Below are positions 42,660 to 50,707 of a stretch of 64,000 nucleotides of DNA, piece by piece. The notes under the pieces were generated by a model. That model did not search any database. It had not been told where the DNA came from and was given only the letters and a program-made list of their open reading frames with translations. Both the position numbers and the translations under genes were made by a program. The DNA is from Methylobacterium sp. C25 (GTDB taxonomy: Bacteria; Pseudomonadota; Alphaproteobacteria; Rhizobiales; Beijerinckiaceae), in the NCBI RefSeq assembly GCF_021352225.1, contig NZ_JAAUVI010000010.1:62001-126000 (forward strand). The letters are read 5' to 3'. Numbering within the stretch: position 1 is the stretch's first letter; each line of letters starts with the position of its first letter.

Positions 42660-44315
42660 ATGACGCAGCATTCGACGCATGGGATTTCGACGCGGTACGT
42701 CTTCATCACCGGCGGCGTCGTCTCGTCGCTCGGTAAGGGACTCGCGTCGGCCGCTTTGGCCGCCCTCCTCCAGGCTCGCGGCTACCGCGTCCGCCTGCGC
42801 AAGCTCGACCCCTACCTGAACGTCGATCCGGGCACGATGAGCCCGACGCAGCACGGCGAGGTCTTCGTCACGGATGACGGCGCCGAGACCGACCTCGACC
42901 TCGGCCATTACGAGCGCTTCACCGGCCTGCCGGCGAGCCGCGCCGACAACATCACCACCGGCCGGATCTACCAGGACATCATCGCCAAGGAGCGCCGCGG
43001 CGACTATCTCGGCGCGACCATCCAGGTGATCCCGCACGTCACCAACGCCATCAAGGCCTTCGTGCTCGACGGCAACGAGGGCTACGACTTCGTGCTCGTC
43101 GAGATCGGCGGCACGGTGGGCGACATCGAGGGCCTGCCCTTCTTCGAGGCGATCCGCCAGCTCGGCCAGGAGCAGGCGCGCGGCACCTGCCTGTTCATCC
43201 ACTTGACGCTGCTGCCGTTCATCCCGTCCGCCGGCGAGCTCAAGACCAAGCCGACGCAGCACTCGGTGAAGGAGCTGCGGTCCATCGGCATCCAGCCCGA
43301 TATCCTGCTGTGCCGCTGCGATCGCCCGATCCCGAACGACGAGCGCCGCAAGCTCGCGCTGTTCTGCAACGTGCGCGAGACGGCGGTGATCGACGCCCTC
43401 GACGTGCCCTCAATCTACGACGTGCCGCTCTCCTATCGCGGCGCCGGGCTCGATCGCGAGGTGCTGGAGCACTTCGCCCTGGACGCCGAGCGCGAGCCGC
43501 CGCTCGACCGTTGGCGGACCATTTCCGAGCGCGTGAAGAACCCCGAGGGCGAGGTCACCATCGCCATCGTCGGCAAGTACACCGGCCTCAAGGACGCCTA
43601 TAAGTCGCTGACCGAGGCGCTGATCCATGGCGGTATCGCCAACAAGGTGCGCGTCCATCTCGAATGGATCGAGGCCGAGGTTTTCGAGCGCGAGGACCCC
43701 GCCCCGTTCCTCGAAGGCCTGCACGGCATCCTGGTGCCCGGCGGCTTCGGCCAGCGCGGTGCCGAGGGCAAGATCCGCGCGGCCCAATACGCCCGCGAGC
43801 GCCGCATCCCGTATTTCGGCATCTGCTTCGGCATGCAGATGGCGGTGATCGAGGCCGCCCGGTCGCTCGCCGGCGTCGAGGGTGCGAACTCGACCGAATT
43901 CGGCGCGACGCAGGAGCCCGTGGTCGGCCTGCTCACCGAGTGGATGAAGGGCGAGGCCCTCGAGCGGCGCGCGGCCGAGGGCGATCTCGGCGGCACCATG
44001 CGGCTCGGCGCTTACAACGCCACGCTCGGTTCCGACACCAAGATCGCGAGCATCTACGGCTCAACCACCATCTCCGAGCGCCACCGCCACCGATACGAGG
44101 TCAACATGGCCTACCGCGAGCGGCTGGAGGCCAAGGGGTTGCGCTTCTCCGGGCTCTCGCCGGACGGCCTGCTCCCGGAAACCGTGGAGCATGTCGGCCA
44201 TCCGTGGTTCATCGGCGTGCAGTTCCACCCCGAGCTGAAGTCGCGGCCCTTCGAGCCGCATCCGCTGTTCCAGAGCTTCGTCGCCGCGGCGGTGGAACAG
44301 AGCCGACTGGTCTGA
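42660..44315 (+). CDS. pyrG: CTP synthase
   Basis: Makes CTP from UTP, ATP and glutamine. 551 residues. Synthetase domain (1-270): RYVFITGGVVSSLGKGLASAALAALLQ with the P-loop, LDPYLNVDPGTMSPTQHGEVFVTDDGAETDLDLGHYERF. Class I glutaminase domain (about 300-545): GILVPGGFGQRG, nucleophile Cys in FGICFGMQMAV (about residue 388) and VQFHPELKSRPFEPHPLF with His and Glu. It follows secG by about 215 bp and precedes a DUF350 gene; linkage to secG-pyrG is common in Alphaproteobacteria. Confidence 0.97.
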   Translation: MTQHSTHGISTRYVFITGGVVSSLGKGLASAALAALLQARGYRVRLRKLDPYLNVDPGTMSPTQHGEVFVTDDGAETDLDLGHYERFTGLPASRADNITTGRIYQDIIAKERRGDYLGATIQVIPHVTNAIKAFVLDGNEGYDFVLVEIGGTVGDIEGLPFFEAIRQLGQEQARGTCLFIHLTLLPFIPSAGELKTKPTQHSVKELRSIGIQPDILLCRCDRPIPNDERRKLALFCNVRETAVIDALDVPSIYDVPLSYRGAGLDREVLEHFALDAEREPPLDRWRTISERVKNPEGEVTIAIVGKYTGLKDAYKSLTEALIHGGIANKVRVHLEWIEAEVFEREDPAPFLEGLHGILVPGGFGQRGAEGKIRAAQYARERRIPYFGICFGMQMAVIEAARSLAGVEGANSTEFGATQEPVVGLLTEWMKGEALERRAAEGDLGGTMRLGAYNATLGSDTKIASIYGSTTISERHRHRYEVNMAYRERLEAKGLRFSGLSPDGLLPETVEHVGHPWFIGVQFHPELKSRPFEPHPLFQSFVAAAVEQSRLV

Positions 44316-44331
44316 GCATGAGAGCAGCCCG

Positions 44332-44730
44332 ATGAACGTGATCTCCGGGCTGCCGGCCTTCCTCGCCTATTTCGCCGCCGCGCTCGGTCTCGTGGCGCTC
44401 TACATCCTGGTCTACATCACCGCGACGGCGCATCGCGAGATGGCGCTGATCCGCGCCGGCAATACCGCTGCCGCACTCAGCCTCGGCGCGAGCCTCATCG
44501 GCTACGCCCTGCCGCTCTCGGTGGCGATCCGCAACGCCCAGTCGATCCTCGACTGCATCGTCTGGGGCCTCGTCGCCCTGGTGGTGCAGATCCTGATCTA
44601 CTGGCTCGTGCGCATCCTCCTGCCCGACCTGTCCCGCCGGATCTCGGAGAACGAGATGTCGGCCGCGATCCTGCTCGGTGCGGCCTCGCTCGCCGGCGGG
44701 ATCGTGAACGCCGCCTCGATGTCGTATTGA
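44332..44730 (+). CDS. DUF350 membrane protein (YjfL-like)
   Basis: 132-residue protein with four hydrophobic segments (FLAYFAAALGLVALYILVYI, NTAAALSLGASLIGYALPL, LDCIVWGLVALVVQILIYWL and SAAILLGAASLAGGIVNAA). Duplicated DUF350 halves give this pattern (the AALSLG.SLIGYALPL and AAILLG.ASLAGGIVNAA repeats). The function is unknown; E. coli YjfL stands with YjfM and YjfC, and this gene also stands with a DUF1190 and a YjfC-like gene, indicating the same system. Confidence 0.88.
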   Translation: MNVISGLPAFLAYFAAALGLVALYILVYITATAHREMALIRAGNTAAALSLGASLIGYALPLSVAIRNAQSILDCIVWGLVALVVQILIYWLVRILLPDLSRRISENEMSAAILLGAASLAGGIVNAASMSY

Positions 44731-44805
44731 GGGTGCGCGCGGGGGCGAGAACAGCCGGATGACGAACCAGCAGACCGACGCCCGGCTTACTGCGGACCAG
44801 CGCCG

Positions 44806-45405
44806 ATGAAGCGCTCGCAGACCGTCTCGCTCGTCCTGCTCGCAGGTGCCGGCGCCGCAGCCTTCGGGCTCGCCTCGGTCGATCACTCGCAGGACGAGGA
44901 GGACGTCCGCGTTTACGCAGACCCCTCGGCCTGCATCGCCGCGCATGTGCGCAGCGACGCCGATTGCCGGAGCGAGTACGACATCGCTCGCGCCCTCTAC
45001 CCGACCGCCGCGCCACGCTACGCCTCGACGACCGATTGCGAGGCTCATCACGGCCCCGGCCACTGCGTCACCGGCGAGAGTGTCGCCGAGGCGGCGCGCG
45101 GCAAATTCATTCCGGTCATGGCCGGCTACGTGATCGGCGCAACGGCCGAGCAGAAGCTGCCGCCGCAGCCGGTCTTCGACCATGCCCCGAAGAGCGAGAC
45201 TCAGCAGGCAAGCCATTCGACCGGTTTCCACGGTGGATACTGCACTGGCTCGGGCGCGCGCATCTGGACCACGGGCTACGGCCGATCCTCGGCGGCGCGC
45301 GTGTCATCGGCAGCCTTGCGCGGATCGTCCTTCGGCGGTTTCGGAAGTTCGGGACGGTCTTTCTCGTCCCACTCGTCGTCCTCGCACGGCTTCTTCGGCG
45401 GCTGA
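44806..45405 (+). CDS. DUF1190 family protein (YgiB/YjfM-like)
   Basis: 199 residues. An N-terminal hydrophobic segment with a small signal-like end (QTVSLVLLAGAGAAAFGLASV) precedes the family's Cys-containing domain (YADPSACIAAHVRSDADCRSEYD, TTDCEAHHGPGHCVTGE) and a Ser/Gly-rich low-complexity tail (SSFGGFGSSGRSFSSHSSSSHGFFGG). YgiB-type proteins accompany an ATP-grasp partner. Its stop overlaps the ATG of the next gene (TGATG). Confidence 0.88.
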   Translation: MKRSQTVSLVLLAGAGAAAFGLASVDHSQDEEDVRVYADPSACIAAHVRSDADCRSEYDIARALYPTAAPRYASTTDCEAHHGPGHCVTGESVAEAARGKFIPVMAGYVIGATAEQKLPPQPVFDHAPKSETQQASHSTGFHGGYCTGSGARIWTTGYGRSSAARVSSAALRGSSFGGFGSSGRSFSSHSSSSHGFFGG

Positions 45406-46574
45406 TGCGGCGCGTTCCCACCGGCGAGCGGCCCGACTGGCGCGAGACCGCGCGAAAAAACGGCTTCGTGTTCCACACCCTCGACGGCGCGCCTTATTGG
45501 GACGAGAGCCACGCCTACGCCTTCACCCTCGACGAAATCGAGGAGGACTTCGAGGCGCCGAGCGGCGAGCTGCATGCGCTCTGCCTCGACTTCGCCGCCC
45601 GTGCCGTCGAAGACGAGCGAATCCTCGCCTCGCTGCGCATCCCCGAGAGCGCCTGGGACGCGGTCCGTGGCAGCTGGCGCCGGGGGGACGCCAGCCTCTA
45701 CGGCCGGCTCGACCTCTCCTACAGCAGCACCGGGCCGGCCAAGCTCCTCGAATACAACGCGGATACGCCGACGGCGCTCTACGAGACCGGCGTGTTTCAG
45801 TGGCTCTGGCTCGAAGAGCTTTTGCACGACGGCCGCCTGCCGGCCGGCAGCGACCAGTACAACGCCGTCCATGAGCGGCTCATCGCGCGCTTCCGCGAGA
45901 TCGGCGCCGGCATGCTCACGGCCTTCGCCGCCGAGGCCGATGCGCCGGAGGATCGCGGCACGGTCACCTATCTCCAGGATTGCGCACAACAGGCCGGGCA
46001 CGCCACGCGCTTTCTCGACCTTTCGGAGATCGGGCTGAGGGCGGATGGCCGCTTCTGTGCCCCCGACGAAACGCCGATCGACCTGCTGTTCAAGCTCTAC
46101 CCGTGGGAATGGGCGTTCTCCGACGCCTTCGCCTCGGGCGTCGCGGGAAGCGCAACCCGCTTCCTCGAACCCCCCTGGAAGGCGGTGCTGTCCAACAAGG
46201 GCTTGCTGCCGCATCTCTGGGCGCAGGAGCCCAGGCACCCGAACCTGCTGCCGGCCTTTTTCGAGGGCGATCCCCAGGCCGCGAGCCTCGGCGACTCATA
46301 CGTGCGCAAGCCGATCTTTTCGCGGGAGGGCTCGAACATCGAGATCCTTCGCGATGGCACGGTGCTCGCGCACGAGCCGGGCCCCTATGGCGGCGAGGGC
46401 TACATCCGGCAGGCGCTCGCCGAGCTACCGAGCTTCGACGACCGCCGCCGCCCGCTGATCGGCTCATGGATCGTCGGGGACGCGCCAGCCGGGCTCTGCG
46501 TGCGCGAAGGCCGCGGTGCGATCACCGGCAATGACGCCTTGTTCGTCCCGCACTTCATCGAGCCCGCGGCCTGA
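45405..46574 (+). CDS. Glutathionylspermidine synthase-family ATP-grasp protein (YgiC/YjfC-like)
   Basis: 389 residues from ATG 45405. The ATP-grasp fold is marked by LLEYNADTPTALYETGVFQW, DLLFKLYPWEWAFSD, EPPWKAVLSNKGLLPHLW and SYVRKPIFSREGSNIEI. Members resemble the synthetase domain of glutathionylspermidine synthase but lack the amidase; their substrate is unknown. The N-terminus MRRVPTGERPDWRETARKNGFVFHT matches the family start. The third gene of the DUF350-DUF1190-YgiC set. Confidence 0.9.
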   Translation: MRRVPTGERPDWRETARKNGFVFHTLDGAPYWDESHAYAFTLDEIEEDFEAPSGELHALCLDFAARAVEDERILASLRIPESAWDAVRGSWRRGDASLYGRLDLSYSSTGPAKLLEYNADTPTALYETGVFQWLWLEELLHDGRLPAGSDQYNAVHERLIARFREIGAGMLTAFAAEADAPEDRGTVTYLQDCAQQAGHATRFLDLSEIGLRADGRFCAPDETPIDLLFKLYPWEWAFSDAFASGVAGSATRFLEPPWKAVLSNKGLLPHLWAQEPRHPNLLPAFFEGDPQAASLGDSYVRKPIFSREGSNIEILRDGTVLAHEPGPYGGEGYIRQALAELPSFDDRRRPLIGSWIVGDAPAGLCVREGRGAITGNDALFVPHFIEPAA

Positions 46575-46631
46575 GGCCGCGATGCCGCGGCCACTGCGGC
46601 ACGGCGCGTTCCGCGCTATCATGAGACCATC

Positions 46632-47084
46632 GTGACAGAGATCCTGTTCTATCATCTGCAGCGCCAGCCCCTGGAAAAGGTGCTGCCGAGCCTCGTCGAG
46701 AAATCGCTCGAGCGCGGCTGGCAGGCCGCGATTCAGGCAGTGAGCGAGGAGCGTCTGTCGGCCCTCGACGACGGGCTCTGGACCTATTCGGACGACAGCT
46801 TCCTGCCCCACGGCACTGACCGCGAGCCGGATGCAGCCTCTCAGCCGGTGGTTCTGACCTTGAGCGAGACCAACCCCAACAAGGCGGCGATCCGCTTTCT
46901 CGTCGAGGGCGCCGACCTGCCCGAGGACGCGAACGACTACGCCCGCATCTGCATCCTGTTCGACGGCAACGACACCGACGCGCTGGTTCTCGCCCGCGAA
47001 CAATGGAAGGCCGCCAAGGAGCAGGGGCACGCGATCGCCTATTGGCAGCAGGACGATGACGGCCGCTGGAGCAAGAAGGCGTGA
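46632..47084 (+). CDS. holC: DNA polymerase III subunit chi
   Basis: 150-residue clamp-loader accessory protein that links SSB to the polymerase. EILFYHLQRQPLEKVLPSLVEKSLERGWQAAIQ is the HolC N-terminus; LSALDDGLWTYSDDSFLPHGTDREPDA and ARICILFDGNDTDALVLAREQWKAAKEQGHAIAYWQQDD complete the family pattern. The start is GTG 46632 (ATCGTGACAGAG). The next gene starts with GTG 47081 overlapping the stop, so it is translationally coupled. Confidence 0.92.
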   Translation: MTEILFYHLQRQPLEKVLPSLVEKSLERGWQAAIQAVSEERLSALDDGLWTYSDDSFLPHGTDREPDAASQPVVLTLSETNPNKAAIRFLVEGADLPEDANDYARICILFDGNDTDALVLAREQWKAAKEQGHAIAYWQQDDDGRWSKKA

Positions 47085-48757
47085 GGATTGTCGTGACCCA
47101 TCGTGAGCCACCGCGTTCCAACCCTCTCCCCTCTGCGGGAGAGGGAAGAGGGTTTTGGCGCGGGATTGGCTGTGCGTTCCTGGCGTTTGCCGTCGCCTTC
47201 ACGCCGCTCCGCTCACTCGCCGAAGCCCAGAACGCACCGCCCGGTGCAGCACGCAAAGCGGCTGAACGCCCTGCAGAATCCCGCGACGGCCGCAAATTGC
47301 CGGCGGATTCCGTCACCGAGCACACGCTCACGCTCCCCGGGGGACGCACGATCGCGTTCACCGCGACCGCCGGCAGCCTCGGTCTGGTCGACGAATCCGG
47401 GAAGCTCCAGTCTGAGATCGCCTTCATCGCCTACGTGAAGAAGGGCTCTCCCGAGGAAATCGCCGCACGGCCGGTGAGCTTCGCGATCAATGGCGGCCCG
47501 GGCGCGGCCTCGGCCTATCTCAACATCGGTGCGATCGGCCCCTGGCGCCTGCCGAGCGACGGTGCCTCGATCAGCCCGTCGCAAAAGATCCAGCTGAAGC
47601 CCAACGCCGAAACCTGGCTCGACTTCACCGACCTCGTCTTCATCGATCCAGTGGGCACCGGGTACAGCCGGGCGGCGGATGGCGATGGCAAGAGCTACTG
47701 GAACGTGGAGAGCGATTCTTCCGTGCTCGCCTCGGCCATCGCCCGCTACCTGCGCCAGAACGACCGGATGTCCTCGCCGAAATTCTACGTCGGCGAGAGC
47801 TATGGCGGCTTCCGCGGTCCGCTGATCGCGTCGAAGCTGCAGGAGGATGTCGGTGTCGGCCTTTCCGGGCTCGTCCTGCTCTCGCCGGTGCTCGATTTCG
47901 CCTGGCTGCAATCGGCCCGCACGACACCCTGGGGCTTCGTCACGCGGCTGCCCTCGCTCGCTGCCGCCGCGCTCGAACGCTCGGGCACGCGCCCGACCCG
48001 CAGTCTGATGGCCGATGCCGAGCGCTATGCCTCGGGCGACTACATCGCCGACCTGCTCAAGGGCCCCAGCGATGCCGCGGCCGTGGGACGGCTGTCCCAG
48101 AAGGTTTCGGCGCTGACCGGGCTCGATCCCGAGACGGTCCGCCGTCAGGCAGGCCGGCCTACATCGAACAGCTATCAGCGCGAAATCGGCCGCGACCAGG
48201 GTCGGGTCTCCTCGGCCTACGACACCTCCGTCACCGGATGGGACCCAGATCCGACGGCACCGACGTCTCACTTCGAGGACCCGGTGCTGACGGCGCTGCA
48301 GGCGCCGCTCACCAGCGCGATGGTGGATCTCTACGCGAACACGCTGAACTGGCGCGTGACGAACATGCGCTACGAACTGCTCAACGGCGCGGTGAACCGG
48401 GGCTGGTCCTGGGGCTCGGGCCGCGGCGCGCCGGAGGCGATGGGTGCGCTCAAGGGCATCCTGTCGCTCGACGGGTCGTTGCGCGTGCTGATCGCCCACG
48501 GCTTCACCGACCTTGTGACCCCCTACTTCGCCTCGAAGATCCTGATCGACCAGATGCCCTCCTACGGCACCGGCGATCGCCTGAAACTCGCCGTGTACCC
48601 TGGCGGGCACATGTTCTATTCGAGGGCCGATTCCCGCGCCGCCTTCCACGCGGACGCTGCCGATCTCTACGCCCGTGCGCTCAAGGACCGCTCGGACGGT
48701 ACGGCGGCGACACCCGGAAGCCGCGGTGAGCGGCCACAGGAGCGTCCAACGCCTTGA
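47081..48757 (+). CDS. Secreted serine carboxypeptidase, family S10
   Basis: 558 residues from GTG 47081. A repeat-derived segment (SNPLPSAGEGRGF) precedes a signal peptide (IGCAFLAFAVAFTPLRSLAEAQN). The alpha/beta-hydrolase core shows NGGPGAASAYLNIGAIGPWRL, DPVGTGYSRA, catalytic Ser in YVGESYGGFRGP (about residue 246), Asp in LIAHGFTDLVTPY and His in YPGGHMFYSR. S10 peptidases trim C-terminal residues in the periplasm or outside. The GTG overlaps the holC stop and the end overlaps the next start (TTGA). Confidence 0.9.
   Translation: MRIVVTHREPPRSNPLPSAGEGRGFWRGIGCAFLAFAVAFTPLRSLAEAQNAPPGAARKAAERPAESRDGRKLPADSVTEHTLTLPGGRTIAFTATAGSLGLVDESGKLQSEIAFIAYVKKGSPEEIAARPVSFAINGGPGAASAYLNIGAIGPWRLPSDGASISPSQKIQLKPNAETWLDFTDLVFIDPVGTGYSRAADGDGKSYWNVESDSSVLASAIARYLRQNDRMSSPKFYVGESYGGFRGPLIASKLQEDVGVGLSGLVLLSPVLDFAWLQSARTTPWGFVTRLPSLAAAALERSGTRPTRSLMADAERYASGDYIADLLKGPSDAAAVGRLSQKVSALTGLDPETVRRQAGRPTSNSYQREIGRDQGRVSSAYDTSVTGWDPDPTAPTSHFEDPVLTALQAPLTSAMVDLYANTLNWRVTNMRYELLNGAVNRGWSWGSGRGAPEAMGALKGILSLDGSLRVLIAHGFTDLVTPYFASKILIDQMPSYGTGDRLKLAVYPGGHMFYSRADSRAAFHADAADLYARALKDRSDGTAATPGSRGERPQERPTP
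47119..47156. repeat. Family C repeat inside the S10 peptidase gene
   Basis: AACCCTCTCCCCTCTGCGGG AGAGGG element within the first 25 codons; it encodes SNPLPSAGEGRGF and places about 13 extra residues before the signal peptide. Confidence 0.75.
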
Positions 48758-49143
48758 GCGCAACTCACACCATCATTGCCCTCGCCGTCGCCGGCGGTCT
48801 CCTGGCCGGCTGCACCAGCACCGAGGATCGGGGGCCGGCGCCCTCCCCGCAGGCAGCAGCGACGCCCCGCCCGGCGCCGTCGCCTCCGGCCGCGCCGACC
48901 TTCTCCGGGCCGATCCTCGACAATAGCGGGACGTGCAACGGCCCGGTTCCGACCGCGGCCACCGCCATCGCGCCGGGAATCGGTGAGTGCGAGCTGGTGC
49001 GGCTGAAGGGCAAGCCACCGACCGACGTGCTCGTCGGCGAAGGTCGTGCAGGCCGGGAAGTCCAGGTGCTCTACAACGAGCCCGGCGCGAAGGAATTGTA
49101 CTTCTTCGTCAACAACAAGCTCGATCGCGTCGTGAAGTCGTAA
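48754..49143 (+). CDS. Putative lipoprotein
   Basis: 129 residues from TTG 48754, overlapping the peptidase stop by 4 bp. A lipobox LLAGC (Cys about residue 20) directs lipid attachment, followed by a Pro/Ala-rich linker and a small domain (GECELVRLKGKPPTDVLVGEGRAGREVQVLYNEPGAKELYFFVNNKLDRVV). The ending resembles the common Rhizobiales outer-membrane lipoproteins with a C-terminal LYFF-type strand. Function unknown, probably on the envelope; co-transcribed with the peptidase. Confidence 0.8.
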   Translation: MSATHTIIALAVAGGLLAGCTSTEDRGPAPSPQAAATPRPAPSPPAAPTFSGPILDNSGTCNGPVPTAATAIAPGIGECELVRLKGKPPTDVLVGEGRAGREVQVLYNEPGAKELYFFVNNKLDRVVKS

Positions 49144-49247
49144 CCATCCTCGGTGCGCGCCGCTGGTTGGTAGCGTACCCGGCGGATTTCTCAGGAACAT
49201 GGCCGAATACCCCCGGTTTCCCGGCACCAGACCGAGGAGGTATTCTG

Positions 49248-49811
49248 ATGAAACGCGTTGCCATTGCGGCTCTCTGTGCGCTGCTGGCCGGCCCTGCCCT
49301 TGCCGCCGAGTCCAACGACAAGACCGTCGGCGAGCGCGCCAAATCCGTGGGTGAGTCGACCGGTGTGAACTCGCTGATCGGCGTCGCCCCGATCACGGAA
49401 GACTTCGTGAAGGAAGTCGCGATCAGCGACATGTTCGAGATCCAGTCGAGCAAGCTCGCCGAGGAGACGGCCGACGACAAAACCAAGGCCTTCGCCAAGA
49501 AGATGATCGCCGATCACGAGAAGACGTCCGAGGAGCTGAAGTCGCTCGTGACCGGCGGCAAGGTCAAAGCCGAGCTGCCCACTGCGCTCGACAGCACGCA
49601 CCAGAGCAAACTCGACAAGCTCAAAGGGCTGAGCGGCGCGGATTTCACGAAGCAGTACGCCTCCGACCAGGTCAGCGCGCACAAGACGGCCGTCGACCTG
49701 TTCAAACGCTATGGCGCCGGCGGGGACAACGCCGAGCTCAAGACCTGGGCCGTGAAGACCGAACCCCACCTCGAGGAGCACCTGACCATGGCGCAGGACC
49801 TGCAGAAGTAG
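49248..49811 (+). CDS. DUF4142 periplasmic protein
   Basis: 187 residues from ATG 49248 behind GAGGAGG. Signal peptide MKRVAIAALCALLAGPALA; DUF4142 domain with EDFVKEVAISDMFEIQSSKLAEETADDKTKAFAKKMIADHEKTSEELKSL and the C-terminal TWAVKTEPHLEEHLTMAQ. The His residues in DHEKT and EPHLEEHLTMAQ match the family's ferritin-like layout. Role unknown; DUF4142 proteins are often stress-induced. The longer reading frame upstream is a shadow of the lipoprotein gene. Confidence 0.9.
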   Translation: MKRVAIAALCALLAGPALAAESNDKTVGERAKSVGESTGVNSLIGVAPITEDFVKEVAISDMFEIQSSKLAEETADDKTKAFAKKMIADHEKTSEELKSLVTGGKVKAELPTALDSTHQSKLDKLKGLSGADFTKQYASDQVSAHKTAVDLFKRYGAGGDNAELKTWAVKTEPHLEEHLTMAQDLQK

Positions 49812-49827
49812 CCCTGCCGGCGCTTCT

Positions 49828-50679
49828 TCAGACGTCCCGTCGCTGCGCTCCAGCCGCAAAGGCGCGGAGCGCAGCGACATCGTCCGCACCCCCATCTCCA
49901 GCCAAGCGTGCATAGAGGCTTTCGGCGCCCTCGAAGATCCGCCGGCCGGCCTCGTCGTCGCCGATGAAGCCGGCGATCTCACGCATCTCGGGCGCCCAGC
50001 GATAGGCCTTCGGGACCATGTCGGGCAGTCCGCGCTCGAAGCGCGCGAGCAGCGCCGGCTCGGTCTCGGCGAGTTCAGCGCGGAGCGCCTCCAGCGATCC
50101 CGCACGCGCGGCAGCGAGAACCATCGTCGCCGCCAGTGCCGTCAGGCCCTTGTTCAGGCCGGCATAGGACATCTTCAGCCCCGCGGCCGCCCCGATGCCA
50201 CCTTCACACGCGCGCAGATCCAGGCCACAGGCCCGAAGCTGCAGCGCAGGGCCGAGATCATCGCCGGCCACGTAGATCCGCGGGCCCTTTTCACCAGGCT
50301 TCGGCGGCAGCCCGATGATGGCTCCGTCGAGAAACGGCGTTCCGCCAGCGGCGATCACGCCGGCGACAGCGCGCTTGGTTTCGACGTTGACCGCGTTGAA
50401 ATCGACGAAGATCGCCCTGCCCTCACCGGCCGCTTCGAGTGGCCCCGCAAAGCGGCGGGCCACGTCCATCGCATCGGCCGGCGGAACGATCGAGCACAGG
50501 AGATCGGCGCGGGCGAACTCCGCATCTTCGGCATGCGCCATGCCGGCAGCGCGTGCCCGCTCGCGCGTGGCCTCGCCGCGCCCCTCCAGTGACGTCAGGA
50601 CGCGTACGCCATTCTCGGTCAGCCTGGCAGCGATGGGGCTGCCCATGGCGCCGGGAGCGAGAATGGCGACCGTCGGCAT
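49828..50679 (-). CDS. NAD-binding beta-hydroxyacid dehydrogenase-like protein
   Basis: 283 residues from ATG 50679. Rossmann start VAILAPGAMGSPIAARLTENG with the GxxG loop, followed by the IVPPADAMDVARRF block and FVDFNAVNVETKRAVAGV, then an all-helical domain with GLKMSYAGLNKGLTALAATMV containing the Lys of the catalytic site. This is the 6-phosphogluconate/3-hydroxyisobutyrate dehydrogenase-like family, DUF1932-type C-terminal. Substrate not evident. It stands alone on its strand beside the aminotransferase gene. Confidence 0.85.
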   Translation of the reverse strand: MPTVAILAPGAMGSPIAARLTENGVRVLTSLEGRGEATRERARAAGMAHAEDAEFARADLLCSIVPPADAMDVARRFAGPLEAAGEGRAIFVDFNAVNVETKRAVAGVIAAGGTPFLDGAIIGLPPKPGEKGPRIYVAGDDLGPALQLRACGLDLRACEGGIGAAAGLKMSYAGLNKGLTALAATMVLAAARAGSLEALRAELAETEPALLARFERGLPDMVPKAYRWAPEMREIAGFIGDDEAGRRIFEGAESLYARLAGDGGADDVAALRAFAAGAQRRDV

Positions 50680-50707
50680 GTGCGCACTCCCGTGGCGGGC
50701 GACGCTC

